Source: Stercorarius parasiticus (taxonomy: Eukaryota; Chordata; Aves; Charadriiformes; Stercorariidae). Taken from it: DNA of 64,000 nucleotides. The stretch lies in assembly GCA_013396915.1 (NCBI GenBank), contig VWZL01000728.1, forward strand, positions 806,001 through 870,000. Reading direction: 5' to 3'. Below the pieces are notes generated by a model. That model made no database searches and had not been told where the DNA came from. It saw nothing but the letters and a program-made list of their open reading frames with translations. Below are positions 13,701 to 26,078 of the stretch, one piece after another (the first letter of the stretch is position 1; every line of letters begins with the position of its first letter). The translations under genes were made by a program, and so were the position numbers.

Positions 13701-16700
13701 AGAGAGAACATAGACAACAGTCAGCTTTATCAATGTTCACATCCAGATGCTAATGATCTATCTCAATTTATTTACCTGGCATCTATTATTCATGTCTCTC
13801 ACTGTCCCTAATGTACTTCTCTTCCTAACATCCCCCCACTGGAGAAAGCCGAGGAGGTAGGAGAAGGCCTGTCCATTTTCTGGATGGAAGGATGAGGTCC
13901 CCAAAAATTAATTAGTCATGATAGCATTGCAGTGCTCTGCACAGTAGCAGTCAGCTCTAAGCTATCCACTGTGGTTGCAAGCTCCGCACACTAACTCAAG
14001 GGACAGAGTTCCTAAAATATGGGAAGGTTCAGGACCTAAGAACAGGATTCACAACTACCAGCTCATTGGCTTTGACATTTTCCATTACATTTGCAAAACT
14101 AGCTCCCAATGATGCAGTCCTTGCAGAAGGTAGAAGTCCTGTCTGCAATTACACATCGAGAAGGTGAATGACTGCCCCAGTGACTGAAGCACAGCCACTA
14201 TGTCCTATTCCAAACAGGGTCACTGATACCTTGGGAAAAATCACATACTTTCCTTTCCATATCCTTCCATGCACATACATGAGCCCTGGTCACTGCAGTG
14301 GCCTAAAGAACTAGTATAAGCGGAAAGGGAATTAGAAGAGATGGCAAAGTTTTCCTCTGCAGCACAAACCTGACACTTTGGTTTAGGAATCAATTGTCAA
14401 AATCAGAAAACTGCCAAGCTGACTCCATCTTTCCACCCATTTCCAGGTCCGGAGCACTACATTAATTGCCTCCACTCCATTGCCACTCACGTCTCTGAGC
14501 ACAGCAGCTTCCTAAGTTTTGTTTGTTTCTTGCAGTCATTTTTAAGGATCACATTGGCCTGCCATGGAATGACTCCAAGGGAGGCAAAAAGAAGTCAGAT
14601 AAGCCTTTTTGTCAGAAAAATGACAACCTGATTTGTTGCAACAGAGAATTAAAATATCGTGGGGCCCACTGCAAAAGACAGCACCAATGTCTCCTCAGAC
14701 AGAGACATAAGGACTAGGCTAAATGTTGATTCCCCAGATTTATAAGAAAACTACAGCCTGAGTTTTTTCTAACTGTAACTGTGCATCACTTAGAAAATCC
14801 CTACTATTACTTTCAGAGTCCAGCAATGTCTGTGTGTATACAATGAAAAAAGGCATTTTAGGACAGATAGAGTCAAGGGCAACGAACTCTGGCTAGTGCA
14901 AAAAGAAGCCTCAAGTACTCTGAGACGTGCTGAAATGTTTCTCTAACATCTATCCCAGCCAAGCTCCATGTCGAAGAAAAACTGCTCCTAACACTGCCAC
15001 GCAAGGGCTTCCAGGATTCGCAGTGCTTTTTACACAGAATTGATCACATCATACCTGAAATTAGAGTTACTGCACTTACACCGTAAGAGGCAGATGTGCC
15101 TATATGGCAGAAAGTGAGGCAATGGCCAGCATGTACCCTGCACACACTGCTCATCTATTCTATTAAAAATGAGAATTCACTCAATGAGTAATGCTGAATT
15201 TGTCTATTCTTCACTTCGAAAAAGAGCGAAATAAAAAGACATTTTGCCACCGATTAGTGGATTTGGGGGTTGGGGCTGGCAGGGGGAGGATTTTCCTCAA
15301 AAAAACCCCACAACTGTGTCCTGGTGAAGCAGCTCTTATCGCTAAAGATCAAGGTCAGAGCATTATGCAGTCTTCAAAAGGACCCACCTGCCCCTTTTTC
15401 AAGAGCTGCTCTCCACCCATTCTATTATTTTTCCCTCCTTTTTAATAACAGGACATGCTGACTCGTTATTATTGATTGATTATCCTGCTGCCTGTGAAGC
15501 ACCATTCCCCTCCTCGTTAATTCAAAACTACCTCATTTTTCATACTTCATGAATTAATATATTATTGGAGCAGCAGCAGTAAAGGAGATGGCCATGTTTC
15601 ACAGAGAGCTAGGGAGGGTGGAGAAAGGAAAGAAGTCTCATAAACCTGTCCCACATTAGGATCTGCAGCTGTGTCCACCCTGCTGACAGGCTGGGTGTTA
15701 AGTACAGGCAGCCCCTCACAAGGTGATGCATCCTGACAGTCCCTCTTTGTCCCTGTAACCAAGGCAGGACTCTGTAAACTCACACACGTCCGTTCTGCCC
15801 ACTTCATAAAAGCAATGGCCCTGCTTAGTGACAAAATTGCAGCTTTATTTTAGGGGATATTATAACTTTTGATCTGTCCTTTAACACTTACTGGCTAAAT
15901 TGGAGCAAACTACCTCTTTATTAAATACTGACAGACAACTCTGGGAAGTCCACATCTAAATGTGGATATGACCTTTCTAGTTTTACCCCTTATCTTCTCT
16001 TTACGACCTCGTACAATCCCTAAGGCCCTGTAGGGCTCTGGCTCTAGCAATACAAGGTGAAGCAGACAGAGAGCACACAACGGGAAAGGTGGACTGACTT
16101 CTAGGAAGCCAGACAAGTCCTATTTAAAAAAAAAAAAAAAACCCTGACTTATTGGCTTGGGTTTTTCCCATCTTTCCCCCTTGCAACCTGACCCTCCAAC
16201 CACTCCAGCAGACAATGAAGTGCAGTGATACCATCCTCAAGCAATCTCAGGGTCTTTTTAGGGTGATGGGGCAGGGAATTTTATGTTTAAAGTCGTAGAT
16301 ACCTACATTTACCATCACAAACAGTGCCAAACAAAGACTGCTCACCTACTCAGTTCTTCCACACAAAGCAACGTCAGGGAAGTGTGCATTGTAAATAAGT
16401 CAACTACAAAGGGTTTGAATTCTGATTTGCCTTCCCCTAAAATCTGTGCCCGCTTTCATTCAAGTGGTCTTTTTTTTTTTTTCCTACCAAAGCCCCAGGC
16501 AGCATCTAAGCAGGGATTTCAGGATCACAGTTCCAGTCCTTGGTGGATAAATGACATAGCATGTACCTGACTGCTTTTTTCTTATTTTACTTATACATGT
16601 TGTGTCTACATGCTTACTTTTATCAACCAGATTTGCAATATCTGTGAAGACTAAAATGACATTTATTTAACAAAACAGTTTTCATAAAGCCAACTTAGAC

Positions 16701-17584
16701 AGCCCTCATTTTATTCGCTGCCTTTATTAATTAAATCCTGCATTAGGTTTCCATTCATTTTCAATACTTACCTCAGCACTTACCAAACATGTATTAAATG
16801 AGTTCAGACACCTATGAAAAATGCAAGTGAAAGCTCTTGGAATGCATAACTAGAAAGACATGAAATGCAGATGCATAAAGGCACACATAGGCAACCCTAA
16901 TTCTGGAATTTCACAATATATGAACTTTTTTTCCTTCATGAACACTGAAACGCTGGCTTTCAATGTAGTATCTTTAAGACAGGTAGAAACTGAAACAGAC
17001 ACCCTTCCACCCCCATTAAATAATGCCATATGTGAGCATTTTGTTAATTACCTCAATTGTGTTTATTTTTAGAAACAGCTGATGAGTAGTGGGTGAGGTT
17101 CACTGGGGTTTGGGATTTTTTGTTTGTTTTTTTTCGGTGCATCTGCTTTTTCAGAGAATTAACCGAAAAAGCCCCCAGAATCTGCAGTTTTCATGTTCAT
17201 GCATACCAAGGGAGAGCCCTCCCTGGAGTGCAACAATCAGATTGTCCCTGTTTAAGAAAAGGGAAAACAACTGTTGGAGATCTCTCATAAGCTTGGGCCC
17301 CAATTCTGTGCTGTCTGTGTTGACAAATGATCATATCCCAGACCACAGATGCTACATAACCTCCATTTATCTCTATGATTTATGTCAAGTCAGAATAGTA
17401 AAATTAAAACCTGCAAACAAACAGATACTAGTTTGTTCTTTCTTTAAGTGTGGGAGCCGTCAGGTCCCAGTGGGGCATCTGACATGTCAGGCCCCACAGT
17501 CCCAGGCTGCAGCAGGGCAGAGCGCTCTCTCGCAGGAGCCCCTTGATGGCAAAGATAAACAAGGAGGCACAATCCCCAAATATA
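7721..17584. other. Long intronic stretch without recognised element
   Basis: No exon, RNA gene or repeat family was recognised. Minor features are A or T homopolymers (near 8470, 8703-8714, 16125-16140 and 16469-16481) and a G-run patch at 15265-15286. An ATTA-rich piece lies around 15465-15560. Open frames are short and unconvincing. Confidence 0.6.
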
Positions 17585-17700
17585 GTAATAATAACAACAA
17601 CAACAATAAAAACCACCCACAAAAAAAAAAANNNNNNNNNNNNNNNNNNNNNNNACAAAAAAAAACAACAAAACACAGACACAAAACACCCCACACCTAT
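17585..17700. repeat. A/C-rich low-complexity tract containing an assembly gap
   Basis: CAA/AAC-type low-complexity sequence on both sides of a run of 23 N. The homopolymer probably caused the gap, so its true length is unknown. Confidence 0.85.
17632..17654. other. Assembly gap (23 N)
   Basis: A run of 23 undetermined bases directly after a poly-A stretch. Any open frame crossing it is meaningless. Confidence 0.99.
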
Positions 17701-18521
17701 TTGGGCATATTGAAAAAGACCCTACATTTTAAGAGGATTCTAATAACACTCATATTTTGCCTTTACATCTCAACATCTGCCATTTGTTGATCTTGAATCA
17801 TGTTTAAAACACTAATAAACTCCGCCATCCAGCATCAAGAAACTATATTTCTTACATTGGAAGGTCAGAGGAACCTACTCCAAAAACAAGACTTTTCTGA
17901 ATTCAAGAGAGACAACAAAAATCCCTTCAAAAGGAGGAATTCCTAAAGTCCTCTTCTCCAAACATTATGACACATCTGTAACTCAACAGATCTCTTTCAC
18001 ACAGTTTCAGGTCATGGTTCTGCAAATACTTACAAAAATGCTCTGTTGTCTCAGGTGACAAATTCAAGCTGAATTAATCGAACAAGTAGAGAGAGTCCCA
18101 TGCACAACAGTTCACAAGACTGCACCCTGTAGATAAAACACGTCATATCACATATCCTCTGACTCTGCCATGGATGTTGTGGGTGACCTTGGGGAAATCA
18201 TCTTTGCTTCATCAGTAAGTGAAGAAAAATATTACTTCTTCATTCCCATCTTTACTCCCTTATTTAAATTGGAGACTGACAGTGGCAGTCCCTGAAGTGT
18301 ATTTATGAGACAGAATACACTGACACGTTAACCAGATCGCAGTCACATTTGTACAACCCACTGGTATAACCAGAGCAGACAGATCTGGGCTCAGTTATTC
18401 CAGATGCTGTGGTTTAGAGACACAGTCTTTCCTGTAAAGCAGTAGGTAGGTTCTGCCCACAGAGCCTCTGGACTGAGTGGCATGGGTTTTGGAGTGCTGA
18501 GAAGCACAGGAACATCATACT
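17701..18521. other. Intronic sequence between low-complexity tract and CR1 tail
   Basis: Unique-looking except for the old repeat relic at 18160-18250, listed separately. No gene recognised. Confidence 0.5.
18160..18250 (+). repeat. Probable ancient MIR/L2-type repeat relic
   Basis: The words 'ctctgccatgga', 'tgtgggtgaccttgggg' and 'aaatcatctttgcttc' follow the order of the well-known 'tgtgaccttgggcaaatca' block of ancient amniote MIR and L2-like repeats. The stretch is heavily diverged. I infer orientation from that block. A profile search would be needed to name the family. Confidence 0.5.
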
Positions 18522-18611
18522 AGTGGGAGGTGTCCCTGCTCACGGCAGGGGGGTTGGAACTAGATGATCTTTAAAGTCCCTTCCAACCCGAACCATTCTA
18601 TGATTCTATGA
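18522..18611 (+). mobile_element. CR1 LINE 3' tail (about 90 bp)
   Basis: The tail reads GTGGGAGGTGTCCCTG, then GGTTGGAACTAGATGATC, then CTTCCAACCCGAACC. It ends in two copies of ATTCTATG, the typical CR1 3' terminus. It is severely 5'-truncated and is the only CR1 piece here on the plus strand, that is antisense to the SorCS gene. Confidence 0.92.
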
Positions 18612-21600
18612 TCATATGAAGCTCAACAGGTCTAGAGAAGGGGTGCACGAAGAGACGATTACAACTGCATTTGCAGCTCAGATAATTTAGGCCCTGTTAA
18701 TGGCAGCTGCAAAACCAAGAGCTATTTATTAACTGTATTTCATTGGGCCAAAGGAAAAGATTAGGGATAAAAGACAGTAGAAACAACTAGTTCTGTCAGC
18801 CCTGTGGCTCTAATTCAGACCCATTGCCTTCATGTTATAAATACGTTCTCCGAGATCACATTAGCAAGCGCCAGTTTGCAGCACATGCTGTTTATCACAG
18901 TGTCAGCATACTAAGGGTCCAAAGAAACCTTCCATCTGCCAAATGGCTTTAGGATACTCCAGAGCTCAGTTCCTCACCAATAGCTTGGGATGCAATCTTA
19001 GGAAAAAGCAGCAGACGACTAACAGGAGCTGTGGCAAAGGATGGCAGCTCAGTTCAGGCTGGGCTGGCAAGCATCAGGTGCACGCTGGAACCTCTGCTTC
19101 ATCAGCCTATCACACATTTGATGAATAAGGAGAAAACAAAATACTGTGGAATTCCCTTTAGGATCAAATGAAACAAGAAATGAAGGCAAAAATCAAAATC
19201 ACTTTGGACAACAGTTCTTCCCTGAGGCTCCAACCACAGCTGAGGAATTCTCTTTGGAGATACATGAGGCCAGGGCAGGGTTTGCTCTCAATTACTCTCC
19301 AAGTGAGTAAGAAGAAATAAAAAGGAGGTCAAAGCTATCTGTGCTCATTTAGGATCTACAACTTCTGTAAGAGGAGGTGTCACTGCCAATGTGCTAGCTA
19401 CCTTCCAGTCAGGTAGACGCATTCCTCTGCAATCTCAATATTAGAGTCACAATTAACTTCTTCCTTCATTCACCTGAACTGCAAAGCAGCATTGCTCTCT
19501 GCCAGCTCATAAACAGTTGCTGCGCTTCATCCCCAAGAAGCTGCACAGAAACAAACAAATCTAATTAGTTTCAGCTTTCAGAGCTTCTGACTCTCCAAAT
19601 ACTTCTGAACATTTCTCCTTCTGATGGGACAAGTTCAGGGGCATGACTAGGTATGAGAGGTGCGGCATGCCCTTGGCTTTTATAGCTTCAGTGATTTGGA
19701 CTGCCCCTCCATTTTGACTCTATGACAACTGGGAAACTAGTCTGCAAAACCTTTTCCTCAAAGCTCTTTAACTGAGCACTGTAAATTTATTTCTGCTTTA
19801 TGCTGTTTGCAACTACTGTTCAAATCCCTTAGCTAAAAGGTCTATCTATAAATAAAATCTCTAATGTTTCAATTCTGGTATAAGGCAAAAATAGGGGGAA
19901 TCCTCATTTCAATCACTGCATCTAGGTGATATTTCTGTGCAGACAGTCAGAATAAAAGACTACAGACTTTTTAATTCTTCAAGTTATCACTTACAACAAC
20001 GATGGATGGTAACAGTGCACGAGAAAAAGCTAAAGACTACTGCATCCAATTGAATTGCAAAGCAAATTCACGAAGGAAGGTATTTCCAAGACATCAGAAC
20101 TGTTACCCCAGATCTTAAATGCAATCAGGACCGCCCACTTATCCACATCTCATCTGAGCAATACTATATACACGCAAGTGCTTTTTGGTTGGATTTTGTC
20201 AGAATTGTCTTTCTCTTCCTTTTTCCCTTCTTTTTCTTTAAAATGCTTTTTAACTCCATCCTCTCAACCTCCACAGGAATCCCAAGGGTAGAGATAAAAG
20301 TTTCATAGTGAAAACTGGGTTTTCAACTAAATAACACCTTCACCAAGAATACGCACTCTTCACAGAGCATTTTATGGAAAAAGTAATACATGAAATTTAT
20401 GGTTCAACAACAATTCCTTGAGATTCCAAATGGCACCTCAGTGCCTGAAAGGAGCAGTGGTTCAGATATATGGAACGTCTGTTCTCATCTTCTTTCTGCA
20501 CCCTTTGGAAGGACTTTGCATCCTTCTGTGAGGCATCAATTCTAAAATGAATCCTGTTATTGACAACCAAGAAGAAAGCAAACATTCTTGTGGTAGGACA
20601 TCTTACCCAGCAGACCAACTCATGCTAGAAAACAGGGACTCATGGCACTTCAGCTCCAAACAGTGCCGTTCTGAAGAGCAGGCAGTTAGTCAAAGAATCA
20701 CAGGCTTAATTTTTTGTGGAAATTATGCAATTTTCTAACAGAAAGTTTTCAACAATGAAAAAGAAAAAAAAATGAGATAGAAAGAAAACGGGAATTTAGA
20801 AAGTCAGGAGAAATGTTCTTATTAAAATAGAAGAGACTTTTTCCCTGAGTGCTTTGCAAGAAATAAACAATTCCAATTTCCAGACTACTGTGAAAATCCG
20901 CCTCTAGTAAAATGTAACTAACGCCCAAAATATAGCATTAAATTAAAGGTCAGCAGGGAACTGAGATCTCTGCCCAGCAGCGAGTAAACAGCCTTTTGTC
21001 ATATCCCTACAGACAGACACGAGGCTATAGGGTAGAAAAGCCAAAGCTATGCATTTTGCAAGTCTCAGCTTTTCAGAGCACTCAACCATCTGCCCTTAAA
21101 TCCCATTCAACTGTAAGGAAGGGGTGCTGCTAAACAAATATCAAAGTTTCTCCTTTCCAAAGTTCGCAACAGAATTATCAGGCTTGTTGCAACCTGTTGT
21201 GTTAACCAGGCAAAGCAAATGCTTCTCGTGGTCTCTCAGGCAAACAACCGGGTGGGCAGATGCACTGAAGGGGAAGATGTGCCCTGGAATACATTGTGCC
21301 TATTAGAGCACCTTCATGGTGGTAGAAGTGTCAAAATTGCAGGCACTTGGCTTCTCACCAGGGCTCAAAACAGTAACTCTTAAAAAAAACATAGCCCCCA
21401 GGACTTCAGAGTTGTCTGACTGCTAGGTCTAACGATCACCTGGAATTTCATAGTATTAATGAGAACTCAATGCAGATTTTCCTCATCCAAATGCAAGTCT
21501 CTAGTGCTCAAGTGAAGGAAGCAGCAGCCCAAATATCTGCAGGAGAGCAGATGCAAGTCTGGCAGTGTCAGCTCCCAGTAGCAGAGGCTGTATGCACAGT

Positions 21601-22852
21601 TGCAAAGTGTTGTGAAACCCTGAGCTTGTTAGCTCTTAGGAGAAGGGAATTAGCAGTACAACTGCTCCACAGGAAGACGAAATAGTCCCTGGCTCTCAGC
21701 AGGAACTGTTTCAGCTCCGGTGCAGCCAGAGGCTATGGATTCACAATGGGCTGCAGCCTGCTTGTCTGTTTCCTTATGTTGGCACTCCAGGGTGGTCTCA
21801 TTTCAAATTGTGTGTGCTCTCAGCTGGCCTAGCTGGCCCTGGTGACTAGCAATGATACTTGAGAGGCAAGAGGAATCATAGCTGGGTAGAAGTATTCTTG
21901 GCAACTTCCTTTGGTATCAGCAGGTTGTTATATTGATTTAATTGTAACTGCAAACCTCAAATTACACAACAGCAAGGTGCATTTTCCAAATGCTTTCTTA
22001 TATCTTTCCATTTCTGGGGAATGGACACCCCCTATTCTCAGCTCCAAAACCAGCCATCAGCAAGTTAGGTCAGCAGCTGGGAGCAGGCGCCCTGGGACCC
22101 AGCCCTGTCTCTGCCCAGCACCACGTGGAGACACAGACAAAGCCACCTCAGCTCAGTCTTGGCTACAAATCTTTGTCCCTTGGTTAACTCTGTGCATGAG
22201 CAGGGCTGATATCTTCCAGTGGCGACGTGTAAAACCAAGAGACACCCATAGACTAAATCTGGTCTCTAAGCGCCAAACACCAGCACAGCCAAGAGGTGCC
22301 CAGTGAGAACTGAGGCTGTCCTGGATTTATCACCATGATAAACAGAGAGATTGTGTTTCTTCACCTCTTCCCCTCTCAGCTGCCTCTTTCCTCTTCAGGC
22401 ACAAAGACATGATCTCTCCATGGTGATTTTTGCCCACTGATAAACACTAGTGACTGATGCGTTTCACTGAGGAGCAAAGGGCAGGACTGAAAGATCAGCT
22501 GCTTCCAGGCTGCTCCAGCATTTTCCCGTCTGCTGTGTCAGGAAAGACATTTCAATACTCATCAGGACACCAAATACAGACAGGGGTAATATTCAACACC
22601 CTGCTGGGCCTCTCCAGTTAGAGATGGGAGACACACAAGAGAGCAGCTTAGAAGGAAGCCTAAAGAGAGCATGATACGAATAAAATTGACTAAATACATA
22701 ACTCAAATGAAACAAGAGTTTTTAGCCTAAAACGGGAAGGCCAACGATACATGAGGCTAACTGGGGACTTGCTTTTCCCATCAATGTTACATAGCAGGTG
22801 CTCAGACATTAACTTTGGGGTTTTTTTCTGTCCCCAACAAAGAGAATTAAAT
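18612..22852. other. Intronic stretch without recognised element
   Basis: No exon, RNA gene or repeat family recognised. The sequence is ordinary mixed composition with short A or T tracts only. Confidence 0.55.
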
Positions 22853-22945
22853 ATTTTAAGGCCTTAAGAGCCATTAGGTCATCAAGTCTTGATGCCGCTT
22901 GTAGCACGTTTCAGAATTTCACCAAATCATTCCTACATTAACCTT
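22853..22945 (-). mobile_element. Ancient CR1-like 3' fragment (degraded)
   Basis: On plus the order 'attttaaggcc', 'agagccattaggtcatc', 'aagtctt', 'cagaatttcacc' and 'attcctacattaa' matches the reverse complement of an old CR1-type 3' end common in reptile genomes ('agggaccattagatcatctagtct...'). Divergence is high and no open frame remains. It is much older than the copies at 18522 or 29110. Confidence 0.6.
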
Positions 22946-25900
22946 AATATTTCTTCTAGAAAGGAATCCACTTTGTAAGAAGAGGGTGTCAGAATGCCAT
23001 AATTCAGGAAGGGAAGGTGTGCACCAGCTGTGGCTTTCTTGGGACCAAGAGAAGGGGAATGACACAGCCTTCCAAACCATGGGTTGTAGCCATGCCTCAT
23101 CCAGCTGCTCAGCCTCTGCATTTCAACTCTGGCCTCATGTGATCCCCCATATTGCAATAAGGAGAGATGTTGGTATTGAGAAATCAGTGTCCCACCATGA
23201 CCTGGCACAGCACTGAGCAGAGAAATACAGCAGAAGCTGCCAAAAAGCCTACAATATTCCCACCAAAAATTTTCAAAAAAGAAACTGGAAACAAAAAGCT
23301 TTTCTTTTAAAAGAAGAAAGAAAAAAGCCAGCATTTAAATCCTCTTGCCTCATAATTGAGCCTAGTGTTATGCCACAATTCAGGTAAATGCTGTTTATAT
23401 AACTGGCATCTGGCTGAATGCATAATTCCTATTTAACAGCTGAAGAGAGGCATTTTGGGTCTTCAAAGAAATTTGACAGGTAATTCCCACTGTAGTTCTG
23501 TAGGGTAGCTGAGAGGTAATTATCCTTCTCACTAGTAAATCAATTAGAAATGAATGTATGGAAAGCTTTTCCCCTCCTCCAAGTAACTGCTAATCCTCTA
23601 AGCGCTAATGAGCAGACAGGGCTAGCAACAGTGTGCAAACCCATCAAAAACCAACAGGAGCTTGCAAGGCACACAGGGTCCAATCACTACCTGGGAGCTA
23701 ATGCCTCAGGAGAAAATATCTTGCCTGGAAAGGGTCTGCACGATTCACCGCGTGTGCCCAGGCCCTCTGCACATGTGTCACTTTTGGTATCTCCCTCCCT
23801 ATTTATTGCCTTAAACAAAGACCTATTTTTGAGACTCACAAGAGATCACTGCATTGTGTTCAACTAGTGAGAATTTGTGCTCTAAGAGGTGAAACACAAG
23901 GGACCCAGACTTTCTCTACTGGGGTGCAATTGATTCACCTCATCTACTGCTTCGTGATTCATTATTGGTGGTTGTCCTTAGGAGCTCAACGAAAACACGA
24001 TGCTTACTCTGCCGGCCACTGTCACAAGCCCAGAGAGACTTGGAGAAGATTACAACTCAAGTGCATTTTTTGCAGTGCACAAACTCATGAACCTGCAAGG
24101 GGTGGGTGGACAATAAACCTGATATTGAATTTGACAAATCACAGATGCTCCAATCCAATGACACCTTCTCCAGGCATTTTTCAAATGCCGCATGGATGTT
24201 TGGAATTGCTTTGACGGTCAACAAAGCAGAGTCAGCTCTGGATTCGGACAAACCAGCTGTTTAACCATGCGTAGTAACAGTACCCATATATTTAGCAGAG
24301 ATAGAAAGAATGAAAACAAGTTGTTCCCACAGCATCCAGCCCTGAAGCTGCTTTCCTACGTGCTTTCCTTACAGCTCGTCTCTCCATTTCAAAAGATTTT
24401 TCAGAGGGGAGGAGAAGAGGGAAGACAGACAGATAGGTCAGGTCCAGAAATCACTTCCTTAAGACATAAGACAAAAAAAAAAAATTTAAAAAAATTGTAA
24501 TCTGAAATAAGAAAAGAGCAGGTAAAGATAGGTCTGCATGCCACTATATAATGAAATGTAGGTGTTATTAAAAAAAAAGGAGAGAAAAGATTGCTAATCT
24601 GTAAAGCCTGATAGCTTGAGAAATTGCTAGAACATAATGATATATCCTAGTACTCTGATTTGTGAGGGAGATTTTACACTAGTGACGTAGGATTTGTAAC
24701 TGAGCATATTGCCTCTGATTTTAGGTGGGCAGAGTTGCTTTGGAAACAGAATGAAGAATTAACTCTTCAGTGCCCACCATATTGGATATGGGAGGGCTGC
24801 AAAGGCCAAGAGAGCTTGCTACAGAACATCTTCATTCCATTTTGCTCAGAAAAAAGAAGTCAAGGAAGTTGTCGCAATAATTCAGCCTCTGCATCAGAAG
24901 AAAATATAAGCTGGCCCCTGCTCGCTGCATTCTTGCTCTCCTCTATACACCCAAACACACACACATTGTTGCTGACAGTAATGAGAGCTATGACTGCCTT
25001 AAGGTTGCATACATCAAAATAAACATTAATCCTGAAACCTCTGTAGACTGACCAGTGACGGAAAACACAATAGTAGTAATAAGAACAGTACAAGTAGCAA
25101 AATACTAGTTTGGAAACCTATCGATGGAGACAGGAGATGGGAGTTTGGAAGCAATCAAGTCGAACGGGCTGCACCGCATCCAAACACAACTCCACTGCCA
25201 GCAATTAGCTACGTGCTGCAACCCTCCCACGTTGATTTCTGTGGGTAGCTGAAAGTGTCTTTGTCCCACCGCCTCCCTTCAATCAACACAGGCAATAATT
25301 TTAAACCAAAAAGGCACTGAATAGTAACTCCTGGGCTGCGCTCTGTGAGCCAGCTGCAGCCCTAATTGCATCACGTGGGAAGCGTGAGCAGGGGGTTTGA
25401 AAGCTGTGACCTCATCTTCTCTCCTACACATTCAAATCAAATCTTAGGTCCCCCACCCACTCTCCCAGGCATATTCTGCTTTCAGCCCCCTTGCATGATG
25501 TAACCAATGAAAATGTCATTTACATCTTTACCTCCAACTTCTAACTAGGGAAGGGGAGAAGAGTCAAATGGAGAAATAAATGCCTTTTACTCAATATTTC
25601 TAATAATAAGGAGACAGAGAAGGCAGGGAGAGGCATATTACCCAAAGTCAGTGTAAGCAAGAGTCCTAGATACGTTTATGTGAGTTCAGCTTCTTTTAAA
25701 GGTGTAACCCTCAGAAGCAAAGAAAAGCAACCCTTTTATATCTCTAACACATTCAGCAGGACATTAAGGACTCCATCCCTATCATAAAAACAGGCATAAT
25801 TCTACTGAATTCCATGGAATTGCACTAGTGCAACTCAGACAACAAATTCAAGCTCTTGTGAATTACCAATGGATTTCACTTTAGGATCGTAATTCCTCTG

Positions 25901-25954
25901 AGAATGAACGGAATGCCGTAATTTTGTTTCTATAGCTACCAGTTCGATGGCTCT
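22946..25954. other. Intronic stretch just downstream of the upstream exon
   Basis: No recognised repeat or gene. The exon B frame stays open past its donor for 42 codons to a stop at about 25835, which is ordinary intron sequence and not extra coding exon. Confidence 0.55.
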
Positions 25955-25960
25955 CCTTAC

Positions 25961-26060
25961 CTTCCTCTTGTTAGTGGGACTGACATAAAGGTAGCTCAGC
26001 ACAGTCTTCAGGCCTACTTTGTCATTTAGCTTTTCATAGGTAGTGCCATAGTCTGTTGAC
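25961..26060 (-). CDS. SORCS3: SorCS-family VPS10-domain receptor, internal exon (upstream of the pair)
   Basis: This 100-bp exon is one base of a split codon plus 33 codons. It reads STDYGTTYEKLNDKVGL, then KTVLSYLYV, then SPTNKRK. The acceptor is a pyrimidine run ending TCCAG on minus (26061-26062 is CT on plus) and the donor is GTAAGG (25955-25960 on plus). It ends in phase 0 with an AAG lysine, so it joins the exon at 2629-2787 to give the family string TNKRKIMLLSDPE. STDYGTTY is another Asp-box, so the two exons encode adjacent blade elements near the start of the VPS10 domain. The split G completes an arginine or tryptophan codon from an upstream exon expected to end in LW(R). KTVLSYLYV agrees better with my memory of SORCS3 (V) than SORCS1 (I). 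The serine in VSPTN is unlike both human paralogues as I recall them. Confidence 0.94.
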
Positions 26061-26078
26061 CTGGAGAAAAGAGGAGAC

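Larger units (their letters stand above)
2788..25960 (-). other. 23,173-bp intron between the two SorCS exons
   Basis: The intron runs on minus from GTAAGG at 25960 to a TAG acceptor at 2788. Both flanking exon ends are phase 0. The acceptor has a strong pyrimidine tract (minus-strand reading of about 2788-2812). Recognisable contents are one internally deleted CR1, one short CR1 tail on plus, two old repeat relics and an A/C-rich tract containing an assembly gap. The rest looks like unique, moderately AT-rich sequence. Confidence 0.9.

Noticed and set aside
15265..15286. Three G runs as a quadruplex candidate
   Set aside because: The fourth run has only two G, so it does not meet a three-tetrad pattern.
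17089..17790. 233-codon open frame on plus
   Set aside because: It crosses 23 N bases and asparagine/lysine low complexity, so the frame is not real evidence.
25835..25954. Open minus-strand frame continuing past the donor of the 100-bp exon
   Set aside because: It lies directly after a canonical GTAAGG donor, and the next family residues (IMLLSDPE) are found at 2787. This is ordinary intron read-through.
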